Part shown: positions 29,244 through 38,934 of the stretch, one piece after another | How the letters are laid out: every line of letters starts with the position of its first letter | Numbering within the stretch: the first letter of the stretch is position 1 | Assembly: GCA_963732875.1 (NCBI GenBank) | Contig: CAVTBD010000002.1 | Span: forward strand, 1,116,001 to 1,180,000 | Source: WHSO01 sp963732875 | Lineage (GTDB): Bacteria > Pseudomonadota > Alphaproteobacteria > SMXQ01 | DNA length: 64,000 nucleotides | Direction of reading: 5' to 3' | Notes under the pieces: generated by a model | Database searches by the model: none | The model's input: the letters and a program-made list of their open reading frames with translations, nothing else | What the model was told of the DNA's origin: nothing | Made by a program: the position numbers and the translations under genes

Positions 29244-30622
29244 CACTGGCCACCGGACGGCGCCGGCACCGCGCTGGCGCCCCCCGTCGTGCCGCCGGCC
29301 TTGGGCGTCGCGGACTTCTCCTCGAGGCTGATCGAGAACGATTTCTTCTCCACCTTGACCTGGTTGATCTGCGCCTGGGCCTTGTCGTAGGCGTCGCGCT
29401 GGTGCACCAGCTCGACCTGCAGCGCGCCCTTGTTGCCCTGCCCCGACTGAATCTGCTTCTGGATGGTGTCGATCTTCTTCTGCACCTCGGCCTGCTGGGT
29501 GCGGTAGCCCTGCTCACGGCTGTCGAGGGCCTGCCACTGCGGCGTCTGGCGCACCTTCTCGGGCACCGCGCGCGGCGTCACCCCGCGCGCGTCCACCACG
29601 CCGCCCGAGCCGGCACCGCCGACCTTGACGTCGCCGCGGTCGAACACGCGCCCGGCCTGGTGGGCAGCCTCGGCACCGCTGCCGGCGCCGGCGCCGAGCT
29701 GACCCGTCATGGCGGCCGCGCGCGCCTGCCCCTTGGCGCCGCCCTCGCCGGGAACGGTCATGGCGCCCGGCAGCGGCTTGGTACCGGCCCCGCCCAACGG
29801 GTTGCCCGAAGCGAACGGGCCCGACAGCTTGCCGAGCTCGCCGCCCTGCGGCCGCGCCGTGGTCGTCGCGGTCTTGGGCGGCGCCTGGCTGAACGCCTGG
29901 GTGCTCTCGCCCCACACCTGCTTGAGGTTCGCTTCCCATGCTTTGGCCGCCGCCTGGTAGGACTGGTAATCGGCCTTCAGCTTGGTCTCGTGGGCCTTGG
30001 CCGCGTTCCACTGGTTCCGGTAGGCGTCGTCGAGCTGCTTGATCTGCGCCACGACCGTGGCCCGGGCCGTCCTGTAGTTGCCGACCTGCGCGCGATAGGC
30101 ATAAAGCTGCGCGTTGAACTGATCGTTCCGCGGCTTGCAGAAGGCATATTTATCCGGCGGCAGCTTGTTCCCCATGCCGCACCCCAAGCCGTGAAGCGTC
30201 TGCGCCGCCTGTTTAATTTCGCGGTCCCGCGCGGTGAGCTGCCGGCCCTGCGCGTCGATCTGCTGCAGGCGCGCGAGCAGCGGCTTGCGCGACGCCTCGT
30301 ACTGGACATGGGCCTGTTTCACGCGCGCCCATTCCGATGCCAGCGCCTGGCAGGCTTGGGTCAGGGTATTGGCGCGCGACGCGAAATCGCGGCCCGAGGC
30401 CTTGAGCCCGTCGACCTTGGCGCGCAACCCGGACACCACGGCGTCGTTGCCGCGCTTGCGCTGCAACGAGGCGATGTTGTGGTCGACCATCATGGTCATG
30501 AGGGCGGGGTTGGCGACCTTGCAGTCGGCCGCGCCCGCCGGAGAGGATGGCATCAGAAGGAAAAGCGGAACCAGCGCGACGACGCACGCAAGCAACGGCA
30601 CGAACCGACCCCCGAAGAACAT
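29243..30622 (-). CDS. Secreted coiled-coil protein with Gly/Ala-rich linker, unknown function
   Basis: 459 residues from ATG at 30622, with AGGAGG five bases upstream. A signal peptide (to about residue 31, AGAA) is followed by a helical, coiled-coil-rich region (about 40-240) containing four cysteines, then a Gly/Ala/Pro-rich linker (about 250-360) and a second coiled coil with EVQKKIDTIQKQIQSGQGNK. The tail is low complexity. No enzyme motif is visible; a periplasmic or envelope structural role is inferred only. Confidence 0.75.
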   Translation of the reverse strand: MFFGGRFVPLLACVVALVPLFLLMPSSPAGAADCKVANPALMTMMVDHNIASLQRKRGNDAVVSGLRAKVDGLKASGRDFASRANTLTQACQALASEWARVKQAHVQYEASRKPLLARLQQIDAQGRQLTARDREIKQAAQTLHGLGCGMGNKLPPDKYAFCKPRNDQFNAQLYAYRAQVGNYRTARATVVAQIKQLDDAYRNQWNAAKAHETKLKADYQSYQAAAKAWEANLKQVWGESTQAFSQAPPKTATTTARPQGGELGKLSGPFASGNPLGGAGTKPLPGAMTVPGEGGAKGQARAAAMTGQLGAGAGSGAEAAHQAGRVFDRGDVKVGGAGSGGVVDARGVTPRAVPEKVRQTPQWQALDSREQGYRTQQAEVQKKIDTIQKQIQSGQGNKGALQVELVHQRDAYDKAQAQINQVKVEKKSFSISLEEKSATPKAGGTTGGASAVPAPSGGQ

Positions 30623-30716
30623 GCAGCCCTCCTGACGCCGGATAGCCCGGCCCGATGCATAGGATAATATTTCAAGTCCGGACGGACGGCAGCGGAAATC
30701 GCTGGCCGGCAGGCGG

Positions 30717-31526
30717 CTATTCGTCGGTGACGTCGATCCAGGTGCCATCGGGGTCGCACAGCTGGTACTTGCCGGTGGCGCTGCGCGCCAGCATCGAGCG
30801 GCGCACCTCGGCCTCCTTGCCGCCGCCGAGCTGCGGCACGGCGAGGTATTGGTTGGCCCCCTCCGACTTCGCCACGTCGGCCTTGAGCGCCTCGATACTC
30901 TCCACCCTGAAGCCGATGTGATCCGGCCCCGGCCGCTTGATCGCCATCCCCTCGAACATCTCGATTGCCCACGGCATGATCTGCAGCGTGATGCGCCCGT
31001 CGCTCAGGTGATGGGACGGCATCGCGCTCGGCCGGTTGACGGGCGCGAGGTCGAACACGTCGGCGTAGAACTCCGCCACCCGGTCGGGGTTCAGCGTGCG
31101 GATCGCGAACTTGTTGAGGTAGCGGTCATGGTTCCAGTTCTCCGCCGCGGTCTCGGCGTACATGTTGGAGCGCGTGTCGTCGCGCCGCTGGGCAAGGTCG
31201 AACACGTTGCCGTCGGGATCGTGGCCGGAATAGGCGGCGAACGGCCGGGTCGAGGGCCGCTTGACGATGTTGGCGCCGGACCACTTGTCCTTCATGCGCG
31301 CGAGCACCGCCTCGACGTCGTCCACCGCGAAGCCAAAATGGTCGAGCCCGCCGTAGTAGCCGTCGCGCTTGGGGTTGATGTTGATGCCGGCGTAGCCGTC
31401 GCTGTAGACGACGCCGTGGTACGGGCGATGGATCGAGCACTTGAGCCCGAATACGGCCTCGTAGAAGCGCCCGACGAAGGGATAGATCGGGCTCGAGATC
31501 GCCATGTGGTTGATCTGGGCTGACAT
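30717..31526 (-). CDS. Two-domain VOC (glyoxalase/dioxygenase-fold) protein
   Basis: 269 residues with two VOC modules: first about 5-115 (HFGFAVDDVEAVLARM, GHDPDGNVFDL), second about 135-267 (TLNPDRVAEFYADVF, DHIGFRVESIEAL, CDPDGTWIDV). The fold covers glyoxalases, extradiol dioxygenases and epimerases; substrate cannot be read from sequence. It begins 13 nt after the tricarboxylate-binding protein gene, with GGAGG in the gap, so both may serve one carboxylate pathway. Confidence 0.85.
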   Translation of the reverse strand: MSAQINHMAISSPIYPFVGRFYEAVFGLKCSIHRPYHGVVYSDGYAGININPKRDGYYGGLDHFGFAVDDVEAVLARMKDKWSGANIVKRPSTRPFAAYSGHDPDGNVFDLAQRRDDTRSNMYAETAAENWNHDRYLNKFAIRTLNPDRVAEFYADVFDLAPVNRPSAMPSHHLSDGRITLQIMPWAIEMFEGMAIKRPGPDHIGFRVESIEALKADVAKSEGANQYLAVPQLGGGKEAEVRRSMLARSATGKYQLCDPDGTWIDVTDE

Positions 31527-31539
31527 AAGCCGCCTCCGT

Positions 31540-32641
31540 CTATTCCTTCTTCCTCTTTTTCTTCTTCTTGCCCTTGCCGCCCTTGACCTTGCCGGCGATG
31601 GTCGCCTTGGGATCGAGCGCGGCCTTGGCGCGCGCCATCACCTCGTCGTTGGTGGCGATGAGGTCCGCGACCAGCTTCTGCAGCTTCGCGCCCTCGGCTG
31701 GCTTGACGTCGAGGCCGCCGCGCTTGGCGTCGGCGAGGAACGCCGGGTCCTTCATGGTGGCATCGAACGAGGCGCGCAGCGCCGCGAGACGATCGGCCGG
31801 CACGCCCGGCGTGGTCAGGAACGGACGGCCCAGCTCGATCTCGTCGGAGAATAGCTGCAGCACCCTGCGGGTCTTCTCATCCTTGGCGAAGGAGGTGAGC
31901 ATCGGCACGTTTTCGAAGCCCGGCTCCTTCGCCTGGCCGATCTGCAGCAGGATGTTGATCTTGTGGTCCTTCACCCATTCGGCGTCACGCGCCATCAGGC
32001 TGTTGAAGTTGTTGCCGGCGCGGCCCTGGACCTCGCCGCGCTCCATCGCCAGGTTGACCTGATGGGTGCTGCGGTAGCCCATGATCACCTTGAATTTCGT
32101 GCCGAGCACGTTGTTGAGGATCACCGGATAGAGCGTGGTGTAGGAACTCACGCCGGTGCCGCCCATGATCACCTGCTTGTCCTTGACCTGCTCCAGCTTG
32201 GTGATGCCGGTCGTGTGCCAGACGTAGACCGTGGCAGTTGCTCGCGTTCGACGAGCCGATCCACAGGAATTTGGCGGCATCATACTTGATGCCCTTGCCG
32301 CCGAGCCGCTGGTTCAGCACGAACGACGGGATGATGGTGCCGATCGCGGTGCCGTCACGCGGCGCCTGGCCGTAGAGGAAGTTGGTGGAGCGCAGGTTGC
32401 CCGCGCCCGGCATGTTCTTCGGGACGATGCCGGGCTTGCCGGGAATATGGTTTGTCCAGTGACGGGCGACCACGCGCGCGTTCTGGTCCATGCCGCCGCC
32501 GACGCCGGTCGAGATGACCAGCGTGAGGCTCTTGCCGTTGTAGAAATCCGCGACCGGGTCGGCCGCGGCGGTCGCGGCGGTAAAAGCGGTCGCAGCAGCA
32601 GCGAGCGCGACGGCGCGCGCCAGTCCTGTTCCCTTGAGCAT
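31540..32641 (-). CDS. Bug/TctC-type tricarboxylate-binding protein (one frameshift)
   Basis: Periplasmic receptor of the tripartite tricarboxylate transporter family. It starts MLKGTGLARAVALAAAATAF (signal peptide) with the Bug core DFYNGKSLTLVISTGVGGGMD and PKNMPGAGNL. One extra base near 32243 splits the frame after WIGSSNAS; without it the protein continues TATVYVWHTTGITKL and totals about 366 residues. The C-terminus ends in a lysine-rich tail (GKGKKKKKRKKE), unusual for a family near 325 residues. No TctA or TctB gene is nearby. Confidence 0.87.
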
Positions 32642-32838
32642 GTCGTCCTCCCGTGCCGGCGCTTGTATGACGGGAGGCGCCGCCGGCCGTGCCACCCCCC
32701 GTGCCTTGGCGGCAATTCTAGAGGGGCCGCCCGGCGATGTCACGGCGCCGCTGGCGGCAGCCGGGCATCGTGGTAATCTCGCGCCATGGCCGATCCTGCC
32801 GCTCCCGTGCGGCATCGTGCAGTAGAAAGGTCCGAGCC

Positions 32839-35297
32839 ATGACCGACCCCGCGCCCGCCACCGAGACGCACGCGCCCCCGAACGCCGCCACCGGCCTCAC
32901 CAGCGAAGAGGCGGCCCGACGCCTCGCCCGATACGGCGAGAACGCGATCCGCGAACAGCACGTGAGCGTGCTCGCCAAGATCGCGGGCTATTTCTGGGGA
33001 CCGATCCCGTGGATGATCGAGGTCGCCGACGCACTCGCCGCGGTCGCCCGGAAGTGGGACGACTTCGCCATCATCACGGTGATGCTGCTGATCAACGCGG
33101 GCGTCGGCTTCTTCGAGGAGCACAAGGCCGACAACGCCATCGCGGCGCTCAAGCAGCGCCTCGCGCCCACCGCCCGCGTGCTGCGCGACGGAAAATGGCA
33201 GGAGATCGCGGCGCGCCTGCTGGTGCCGGGCGACACCGTGCTGCTCAAGCTCGGCAACATCGTGCCGGCCGACGTGAAGCTCACCGAGGGCAGCTATCTC
33301 AGCGTCGACCAGTCCGCGCTCACCGGCGAATCGCTGCCGGTCGACAAGAAGCAGGGCGAGGACGCCTATTCCGGCTCGATCGTGCGCCAGGGCGAGATGA
33401 AGGGCACCGTCACCGCCACCGGCATGGCGACCTTCTTCGGCAAGACCGCCCGGCTGGTGGAAACCGCCGAGCAGCGCTCCCACTTCCAGCGCGCCGTGCT
33501 CCGGATCGGCAACTTCCTGATCCTCACGACCATCGGCCTGGTCGCCCTGATCCTGGTGGTCGCGCTGTTCCGCAACGCGCCCCTCCTGGAGACGCTGCTG
33601 TTCGCCCTGATCCTGACCGTGGCGGCGATCCCGGTCGCGCTGCCGGCCGTGCTGTCGGTCACCATGGCGGTGGGCGCCTCCAAGCTCGCGCACATGAAGG
33701 CGATCGTCTCGCGGCTGGTGTCGATCGAGGAGATGGCCGGCATGGACGTGCTGTGCGCCGACAAGACCGGCACGCTCACCAAGAACGAGCTGACGCCTGG
33801 GCGAGCCGGTGCTGGTTGCGGCGAAGGACGCCGGCGAGCTGCTGACCGCCGCCGCGCTGACCTGCGCGCGCGAGGCCCCCGATGCCATCGACACGGCGGT
33901 GCTCAAGGGGCTGCCCGCAGGCACGAACCTCGACGCCTACAAGGTCGTCAAGTTCGATCCGTTCGATCCGGTGCGCAAGCGGGCCGAGGCCACGGTCCAG
34001 CGGGGACGGCGGCGAGTTCAAGGTCGCCAAGGGCGCGCCCCAGGTGATGCTGGAGCTGGTCGAGGCCGACGCGGACACCACGCGGCGCGTCCACGACGCC
34101 ACCGAACAACTCGCGGCGCGCGGCTACCGCACGCTCGGCGTCGCCCGTACCGACGCCGCCGGCGCGTGGCGCTTCCTCGGGCTCCTGCCCCTGTCCGATC
34201 CGCCGCGCGAGGATTCGGCCGAGACCGTGGCCACCGCCGGCCGCATGGGGCTCAAGGTGCGCATGGTGACCGGCGACCATGCCGCGATCGCGCGCGAGAT
34301 TTCCCGCAAGCTCGGGCTCGGCACCGACATCGTCTCGGCCGGCGACATCTTCGGCGACGGCGACGATGACGGAGGCAAGGACGGCGGGCGCCACGACGGC
34401 GACCGGATCGAGGCCGCCGAGGGATTCGCCGAGGTCTTTCCCGAGCACAAGTTCCGGATCGTGCGCACCCTGCAGCGCGACGGGCACATCGTCGGCATGA
34501 CCGGCGACGGCGTGAACGACGCGCCCGCGCTCAAGCAGGCCGACGTCGGCATCGCCGTGAGCGGCGCGACCGACGCGGCGCGCGCGGCGGCCGACCTGGT
34601 GCTGACCGCGCCCGGGCTGTCGGTGATCGCGCGCGCGGTCGAGGAAGCGCGGCGCATCTTCGAGCGCATGAACGGCTACGCGATCTTCCGCATCGCCGAG
34701 ACCATCCGCGTGCTGCTGTTCATGACGCTCTCGATCCTGGTGTTCGACTTCTATCCGGTCACCGCGATCATGATCGTTCTGCTCGCCATCCTCAACGACC
34801 TGCCGATCATGATGATCGCCTACGACAACGTGCCGGTGGCGGAACGCCCGGTGCGCTGGGACATGCACCGCGTCCTCACCATGAGCACGGTGCTCGGCCT
34901 GCTCGGCGTGGTGGCGTCGTTCGGGCTGTTCTGGATCGCCGAGCGCTACCTGAAGCTGCCGCGCACGACGGTCCAGACCTTCATGTTCCTGAAGCTGCTG
35001 GTGGCGGGCCACATGACCATCTATCTCACGCGCAACGCCGGCTGGTTCTGGCAGCGGCCATGGCCCAACTGGCGCCTCGTGGTGGCCGCCGAAACGACCC
35101 AGGTGGTGGGAACCCTGGCGGCGGTCTACGGCTGGTTCGTGCCCGCCATCGGCTGGCGCTACGCGCTGCTGATCTGGGGCTACGCGATCGTCTGGTTCTG
35201 CATCAACAACGTCGCCAAGGTGTGGACCTACCGCATCCTTCGCCACGGGCCGCTACGGCACGCGCGCCATCTGGAACGCGTGCACGGCAGGCTGTGA
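32839..35297 (+). CDS. Plasma-membrane proton-efflux P-type ATPase, P3 class (two frameshifts)
   Basis: Pumps H+ out of the cell at the expense of ATP. Landmarks are TGES in the actuator domain (about residue 164), phosphorylation site CADKTGTLTKNE with Asp308, and the hinge TGDGVNDAPALKQADVGIAV-type motif. Single extra bases near 33797 and 34003 break the frame; removing both gives 818 residues, normal for the class. An Asp/Gly-rich insert (DGDDDGGKDGGRHDGD) lies just before the hinge. Ends at a bidirectional terminator. Confidence 0.9.
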
Positions 35298-35302
35298 AAG
35301 CG

Positions 35303-35330
35303 AAAGGGCCGGGAAAATTCCCGGCCCTTT
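35303..35330. terminator. Bidirectional intrinsic terminator
   Basis: Perfect inverted repeat AAAGGGCCGGGAA / TTCCCGGCCCTTT with a two-base loop, a few bases after the ATPase stop and 28 bases from the stop of the convergent small gene. A/T tails on both sides allow use in both directions. Confidence 0.85.
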
Positions 35331-35357
35331 CCGTCGTTCGGTTCGGAAAGATCGCGC

Positions 35358-35555
35358 TCAGCGCTTGTGGTACTTGCAGCGCCGCGCGGCGTCCGCACCC
35401 ATTTCCTGGCCGTCCTTGAAGCTGAGGCTCTTCTCCTCGCGCCCGGCGCGCATCGCCTGCGCCATGCCCATCGCCACGTTATTGTCTTCCGACAGGCCGC
35501 CGGCCTTGAGGCCCGCCTTGACCCCCTTCATCCATTCGCTGTCTGCCTCACTCAT
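35358..35555 (-). CDS. Small conserved-looking cytosolic protein, unknown function
   Basis: 65 residues from ATG at 35555 (MSEADSEWMKGVKAGLKAGG), which has GGAG nine bases upstream; the frame is open to another ATG at 35582. Charged, with no signal peptide or membrane segment, and ending in a basic CKYHKR. The pattern WMKGVKAGLKAGGLSED suggests an amphipathic helix. No family recognised. Confidence 0.55.
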   Translation of the reverse strand: MSEADSEWMKGVKAGLKAGGLSEDNNVAMGMAQAMRAGREEKSLSFKDGQEMGADAARRCKYHKR

Positions 35556-35856
35556 GTTCCTGCTGCGCTCCTTCGACGCCATTCATTCATCGGTTTTCGT
35601 GATCCGGGCCCAAGCCTCGTGAAAGCCAGGGCCCGTGAAACAAGCCGGCGGGGATCGTAATCACCTTCGGCCACGCGCAAAAGCCCAAAATGTGGCGGCC
35701 ACGGCGCGCCCGCTCTCCCGAGCGCCATACTTGGTTATTGCGGCTGGTCGCCCCGCCCCGTACCCTTTCGGCAGGGGAACGGCCGTGCGGGGGCCCGGGC
35801 CGTCCCGATACAACGACGACAGGCCTCCGACACGGGAAGCAAGGGAGGCCATCACC

Positions 35857-37002
35857 ATGATCATGGCAGGAATCCGCCACGCCGCCGTCGCCGCGGCGCT
35901 CGTCACCATCGCCGCGGCCGGGGCGCCGGCCTCGGCCGAGACGCCGGCCGCGACCAAGGCGCTGATCAAGGCGCTCCACCTCAAGGGCGACGTGCTCCAG
36001 GGTTGGGAGGAAGAGCAGAAGGTTCCCGCCGACTGGATCGCCAAGGCACGCAAGGAAGGCACGGTGCGCGTCTACGGCAGCTGGAACAACAAAGAATTCC
36101 GCAAGATGTCCGTGCCGTTCCAGGAACGCTACCCGTTCATCAAGCTGGTCTATGCGCGCGGCAATTCCACCAACCGCGTGGAGAAGCCGCTGATCGCCTT
36201 CAAGGAAGGGAACTACATCGCCGACCTGATCACCGGGATCGGCGGCTCGATCTATCTGTTCCGCGAGGCCGGCGCGCTGCTCGACCTGCGCGTCCTGCCC
36301 AACTTCAAGAACATCCCCGAGGGCATGGGAAGCCAGACCGGCATCTGGGCGGGCCTGCGCACGCGCTACTGGTGCATGTCCTACAACACCACCCTGATGA
36401 AGAAGTCCGACATGCCGAAGCGCTGGGAGGACCTGCTGACCGCGCCCAAGCTCAAGGACGGCAAGCTCGCGCTGGGCCGCCTGCCCCAGCTCTGGCTGAT
36501 GCCGCTGTGGGGCACGCGCGGCGAGGCCTGGACCACCGACTACATGAGCAAGATCTTCTCCGAGGTGCGGCCCCAGCGCCGCAAGGAAGGCATGAACGCG
36601 CTCGTGTCGCTGGTCGCGGCGGGCGAGTTCAACGCCGCCGTCGCCTCCGCCGACTACCGCGTCGCCTATATGCGGAAGAAGGGCGCGCCGGTGGCCTGGC
36701 ATTGCCCGACGCCCGTGCCGGTCGCGATCTCGGAAGGCGGCATCCTGAAGGGCTCACCCAACCAGGAAGCGGCGATGCTCTACATGAACTGGCTCCTGAG
36801 CAAGGAGGGCCAGCTGTCGCAGTTCCACACCAGCGCCGAGACGCCGGTCCACAAGGACCTGATGAACAAGGGCTTCGTGTCGTTCCCCGACGAGCTCAAG
36901 GGCAAGCCGATCGCATTCCGCAGTCCGGAGCTGCTCGGCAACGACACCGAGAAGAACTTCTTCGTAACCTGGCACCGCTACTGGGACGACACGTCCAAGT
37001 AG
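35857..37002 (+). CDS. ABC transporter solute-binding protein, family 1/6 (iron-type fold)
   Basis: 381 residues. ATG at 35857 has GGGAGG eight bases upstream. A signal peptide ends near ASAE, followed by VRVYGSWNNKEFRKMSVPFQ and LVYARGNSTN, the N-lobe style of ferric or polyamine-type binding proteins. No permease or ATPase gene follows, so it may work with a transporter encoded elsewhere or be a sensor. Next gene begins 112 nt downstream. Confidence 0.8.
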   Translation: MIMAGIRHAAVAAALVTIAAAGAPASAETPAATKALIKALHLKGDVLQGWEEEQKVPADWIAKARKEGTVRVYGSWNNKEFRKMSVPFQERYPFIKLVYARGNSTNRVEKPLIAFKEGNYIADLITGIGGSIYLFREAGALLDLRVLPNFKNIPEGMGSQTGIWAGLRTRYWCMSYNTTLMKKSDMPKRWEDLLTAPKLKDGKLALGRLPQLWLMPLWGTRGEAWTTDYMSKIFSEVRPQRRKEGMNALVSLVAAGEFNAAVASADYRVAYMRKKGAPVAWHCPTPVPVAISEGGILKGSPNQEAAMLYMNWLLSKEGQLSQFHTSAETPVHKDLMNKGFVSFPDELKGKPIAFRSPELLGNDTEKNFFVTWHRYWDDTSK

Positions 37003-37114
37003 ACGCCGTCATGTCCGAGGATGCGCGGCCTCGCCGCTGCGGGGGAGACTCACGCGCGCCCATCGTCTATAGAAAATGCCGATAAGATTTCAATCGCACC
37101 GCGCAGGGAGACCC

Positions 37115-38229
37115 ATGGCCCAGAGGACCAGACCGCCGTTCCGCGCCGACCACGTCGGCAGCATGCTCCGCCCGGAGACGCTGATCGACGCGCGCCACAA
37201 GCGCGAGGCGGGCGAGATCACCGCCGAGGAACTGCGCGAGATCGAGAGCGCCGCCATCGACGACGTGATCGCGCTGCAGGAAGGCGCCGGCCTCCATGCG
37301 ATCACCGACGGCGACTTCCGCCGCGGCCACTGGTGGAACGACTTCGTGCTGGCCATCGACGGTATCGATATCCAGGGCGGGCTCGAGGTCCATTTCCGCA
37401 ACCAGCCGGGACAGGAGATCGCCCACGCGCCGCACCGCGCCGTAGTGACCAGGCGCATGAGCCGGTCCGGTTGCATCTGCGGGGACGCCTTTTCCTATCT
37501 CAAGGCGCACACGAAAGAGACGCCCAAGCTCTGCATCCCCTCGCCCTCCATCGTGCATTTCCGCTCGGGCCGCGAGGGCGTGGACCGGGACGCCTATCCC
37601 GACATGGCGGAGTTCTTCACCGACCTCGCCCGCGTCTGGCGCGAGGAGATCGCCGACATCGCCGCGCTCGGCGGCCGCTACGTCCAGCTCGACGAGGTCA
37701 ACCTCGCGTTCCTGTGCGACCCCAGGCTGCGCGACGCGGTGACGCGGCTCGGCGAGGACCCGGACCGGCTGCCGCACACCTACGCGAAACTCCTGAACGA
37801 CACCGTGCGCGGGCGCCCCGACGACATGGTGGTGTGCCTGCACCTGTGCCGCGGCAACCACCGCAGCAACTGGGTCGCCGAGGGCGGCTACGAGCCGGTC
37901 GCCGAGACCCTGTTCAACGAGATCGACGTGGACGGCTATTTCATGGAGTTCAATTCACCGCGCGCGGGCAACTTCGAGCCGCTGCGCTTCGTGCCCAAGG
38001 GCAAGACCATCGTGCTCGGCCTCGTCACCACCAAGAAGCCGGAGCTCGAAAGCAAGGACGAGCTCAAGCGCCGCATCGAGGAGGCGTCGAAATACGTCGC
38101 TGTCGACCAGCTCGCGCTCAGCCCGCAATGCGGCTTCGCTTCCACGTTCTCGGCAACAAGGTCACGGTGGACGACGAGAAGCGCAAGCTCGCGCTGATCG
38201 TCGAGGTGGCCGACGAGGTCTGGGGTTAG
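37115..38229 (+). CDS. MetE C-terminal-like methyltransferase (one frameshift)
   Basis: Resembles the catalytic half of cobalamin-independent methionine synthase: FRADHVGSMLRP near the start, the QLDEVN motif, and zinc ligands in CLHLCRGNH and LSPQCGFAST. It is about 371 residues, the size of the stand-alone short family, whose methyl donor is not folate-polyglutamate in known cases. A base is missing near 38150, right after the last zinc cysteine; restoring it gives STFLGNKVTVDDEKRKLAL. GGGAG lies five bases before the ATG. Confidence 0.85.
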
Positions 38230-38351
38230 AGCACCCAAGAAAAACACGTGGATGCCCCGCATGTCATGCGAATGCGTGCTTCGCACGACGCGGGGGCATG
38301 ACAACGATATTTAAAGTGGCGTCATGGCCCGACTTGTTCGGGCCATCCATG
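38227..38351. repeat. Dispersed palindromic repeats after the MetE-like gene
   Basis: Two palindromic units: 38244-38303 (ACACGTGGATGCCCCGC ... GCGGGGGCATGAC) and 38321-38351 (GTCATGGCCCGACTTGTTCG, then GGCCATCCATG). They share the core CGTGGATG/CATGAC with the unit inside the hyu operon. Such short palindromes are scattered in many alphaproteobacterial genomes. The stop codon of the preceding gene lies in TAGAGC, the same edge motif seen in the 45-46 kb repeats. Confidence 0.7.
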
Positions 38352-38388
38352 GGCTAAAAAGAAAAACACGGCACCTCGCAGAAAAAAC

Positions 38389-38418
38389 TTGTTCTTGTTA
38401 TGTTCTCAATGCTATAAG
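38389..38418 (+). promoter_or_regulatory. Predicted promoter of the structured RNA
   Basis: TTGTTC (38389-38394), 18-base spacer, TATAAG (38413-38418), in a locally AT-rich stretch. No open frame with a good ribosome site follows, but a folded RNA does. Start of transcription would be near 38425. Confidence 0.5.
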
Positions 38419-38502
38419 GGTCGGGTCGTATTCGATCGTCGACCTGTCCGGATGCTTGCAGCACGGAATAGTCGGCCAAGGGTCCGGCCCGGTGGCTCCC
38501 TG

Positions 38503-38695
38503 TCGGGGTTATCGGCATCGGAGAGTGCGCGGGCGCTTCCCAGCCGGAGGGCTGCGACGTTTCTGCCTCCTCAGGTGCACCTCGGTAAACCGCTTAGCGT
38601 CGCAGCAAGGCGGGAGGAAGGCTTAAAAGATGTGGGCGGACTAAACGCTGAAATCCGAACGGGACACCCCGCGGCAGCTCCCCGACCCACCCCTT
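38503..38695 (+). ncRNA. ssrS: Structured RNA, candidate 6S RNA
   Basis: The region folds into a long broken helix around an open bubble: CGCGGG (38528-38533) with CCCGCG (38668-38673), GGAG (38520-38523) with CTCC (38678-38681), TCGG (38512-38515) with CCGA (38682-38685), and an internal eight-pair stem CTGCGACG/CGTCGCAG (38552-38559, 38598-38605). The bubble strand GGAAGGCTTAAAAGATG (from 38616) resembles the GAAGCCUUAAAACUG strand of E. coli 6S RNA. Core size about 180 nt fits. 6S RNA mimics an open promoter and sequesters sigma-70 polymerase. Assignment is by eye and by family memory. Confidence 0.5.
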
Positions 38696-38805
38696 ACCTC
38701 CCAGGGATTCCAGGCGCCAAGGTGGTGTTTCAGCGCCGATGCCCGCGCATGTCCGATCCAGGACATGCCACGCACCCGCACGTCTCCGCTTGATCAGATT
38801 CTTTT

Positions 38806-38910
38806 TCGTCACCCCCGCGAAGGCGGGGGTCCATTGGATTCCCGGGCGCGCCCAACTGGCGCGCAAATCAAGGAGAGCGGGCATTCGCCCGCGGGCGCGG
38901 GAATGACGAT
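38806..38910. repeat. Composite palindromic dispersed repeat
   Basis: Starts CGTCACCCCCGCGAAGGCGGG and ends GCGCGGGAATGACGAT. It consists of two GC hairpins flanking a short spacer, of the widespread CGTCATTCCCGCGAAAGCGGG type. It may act as terminator for the convergent small gene at 38935, whose stop is 25 bp away. Confidence 0.7.
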
Positions 38911-38934
38911 CTAATGTTGAAATGTGAAATGCCG

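Larger units (their letters stand above)
38230..38934. other. 705-bp region without protein genes
   Basis: Contains, left to right, the palindromic repeats, a promoter, the candidate 6S RNA, about 100 bp with no recognised element, and another composite palindrome. Open frames present here lack ribosome sites and protein-like composition. Confidence 0.7.

Noticed and set aside
38389..38793. Open frame of 134 codons across the candidate 6S RNA
   Set aside because: No ribosome site, Arg/Pro-rich composition typical of non-coding GC DNA, and it overlaps a region with clear RNA pairing and dispersed repeats.
38227..38910. Clustered repeats as a possible CRISPR array
   Set aside because: The units are individual palindromes of different length with no regular spacers and no cas genes.
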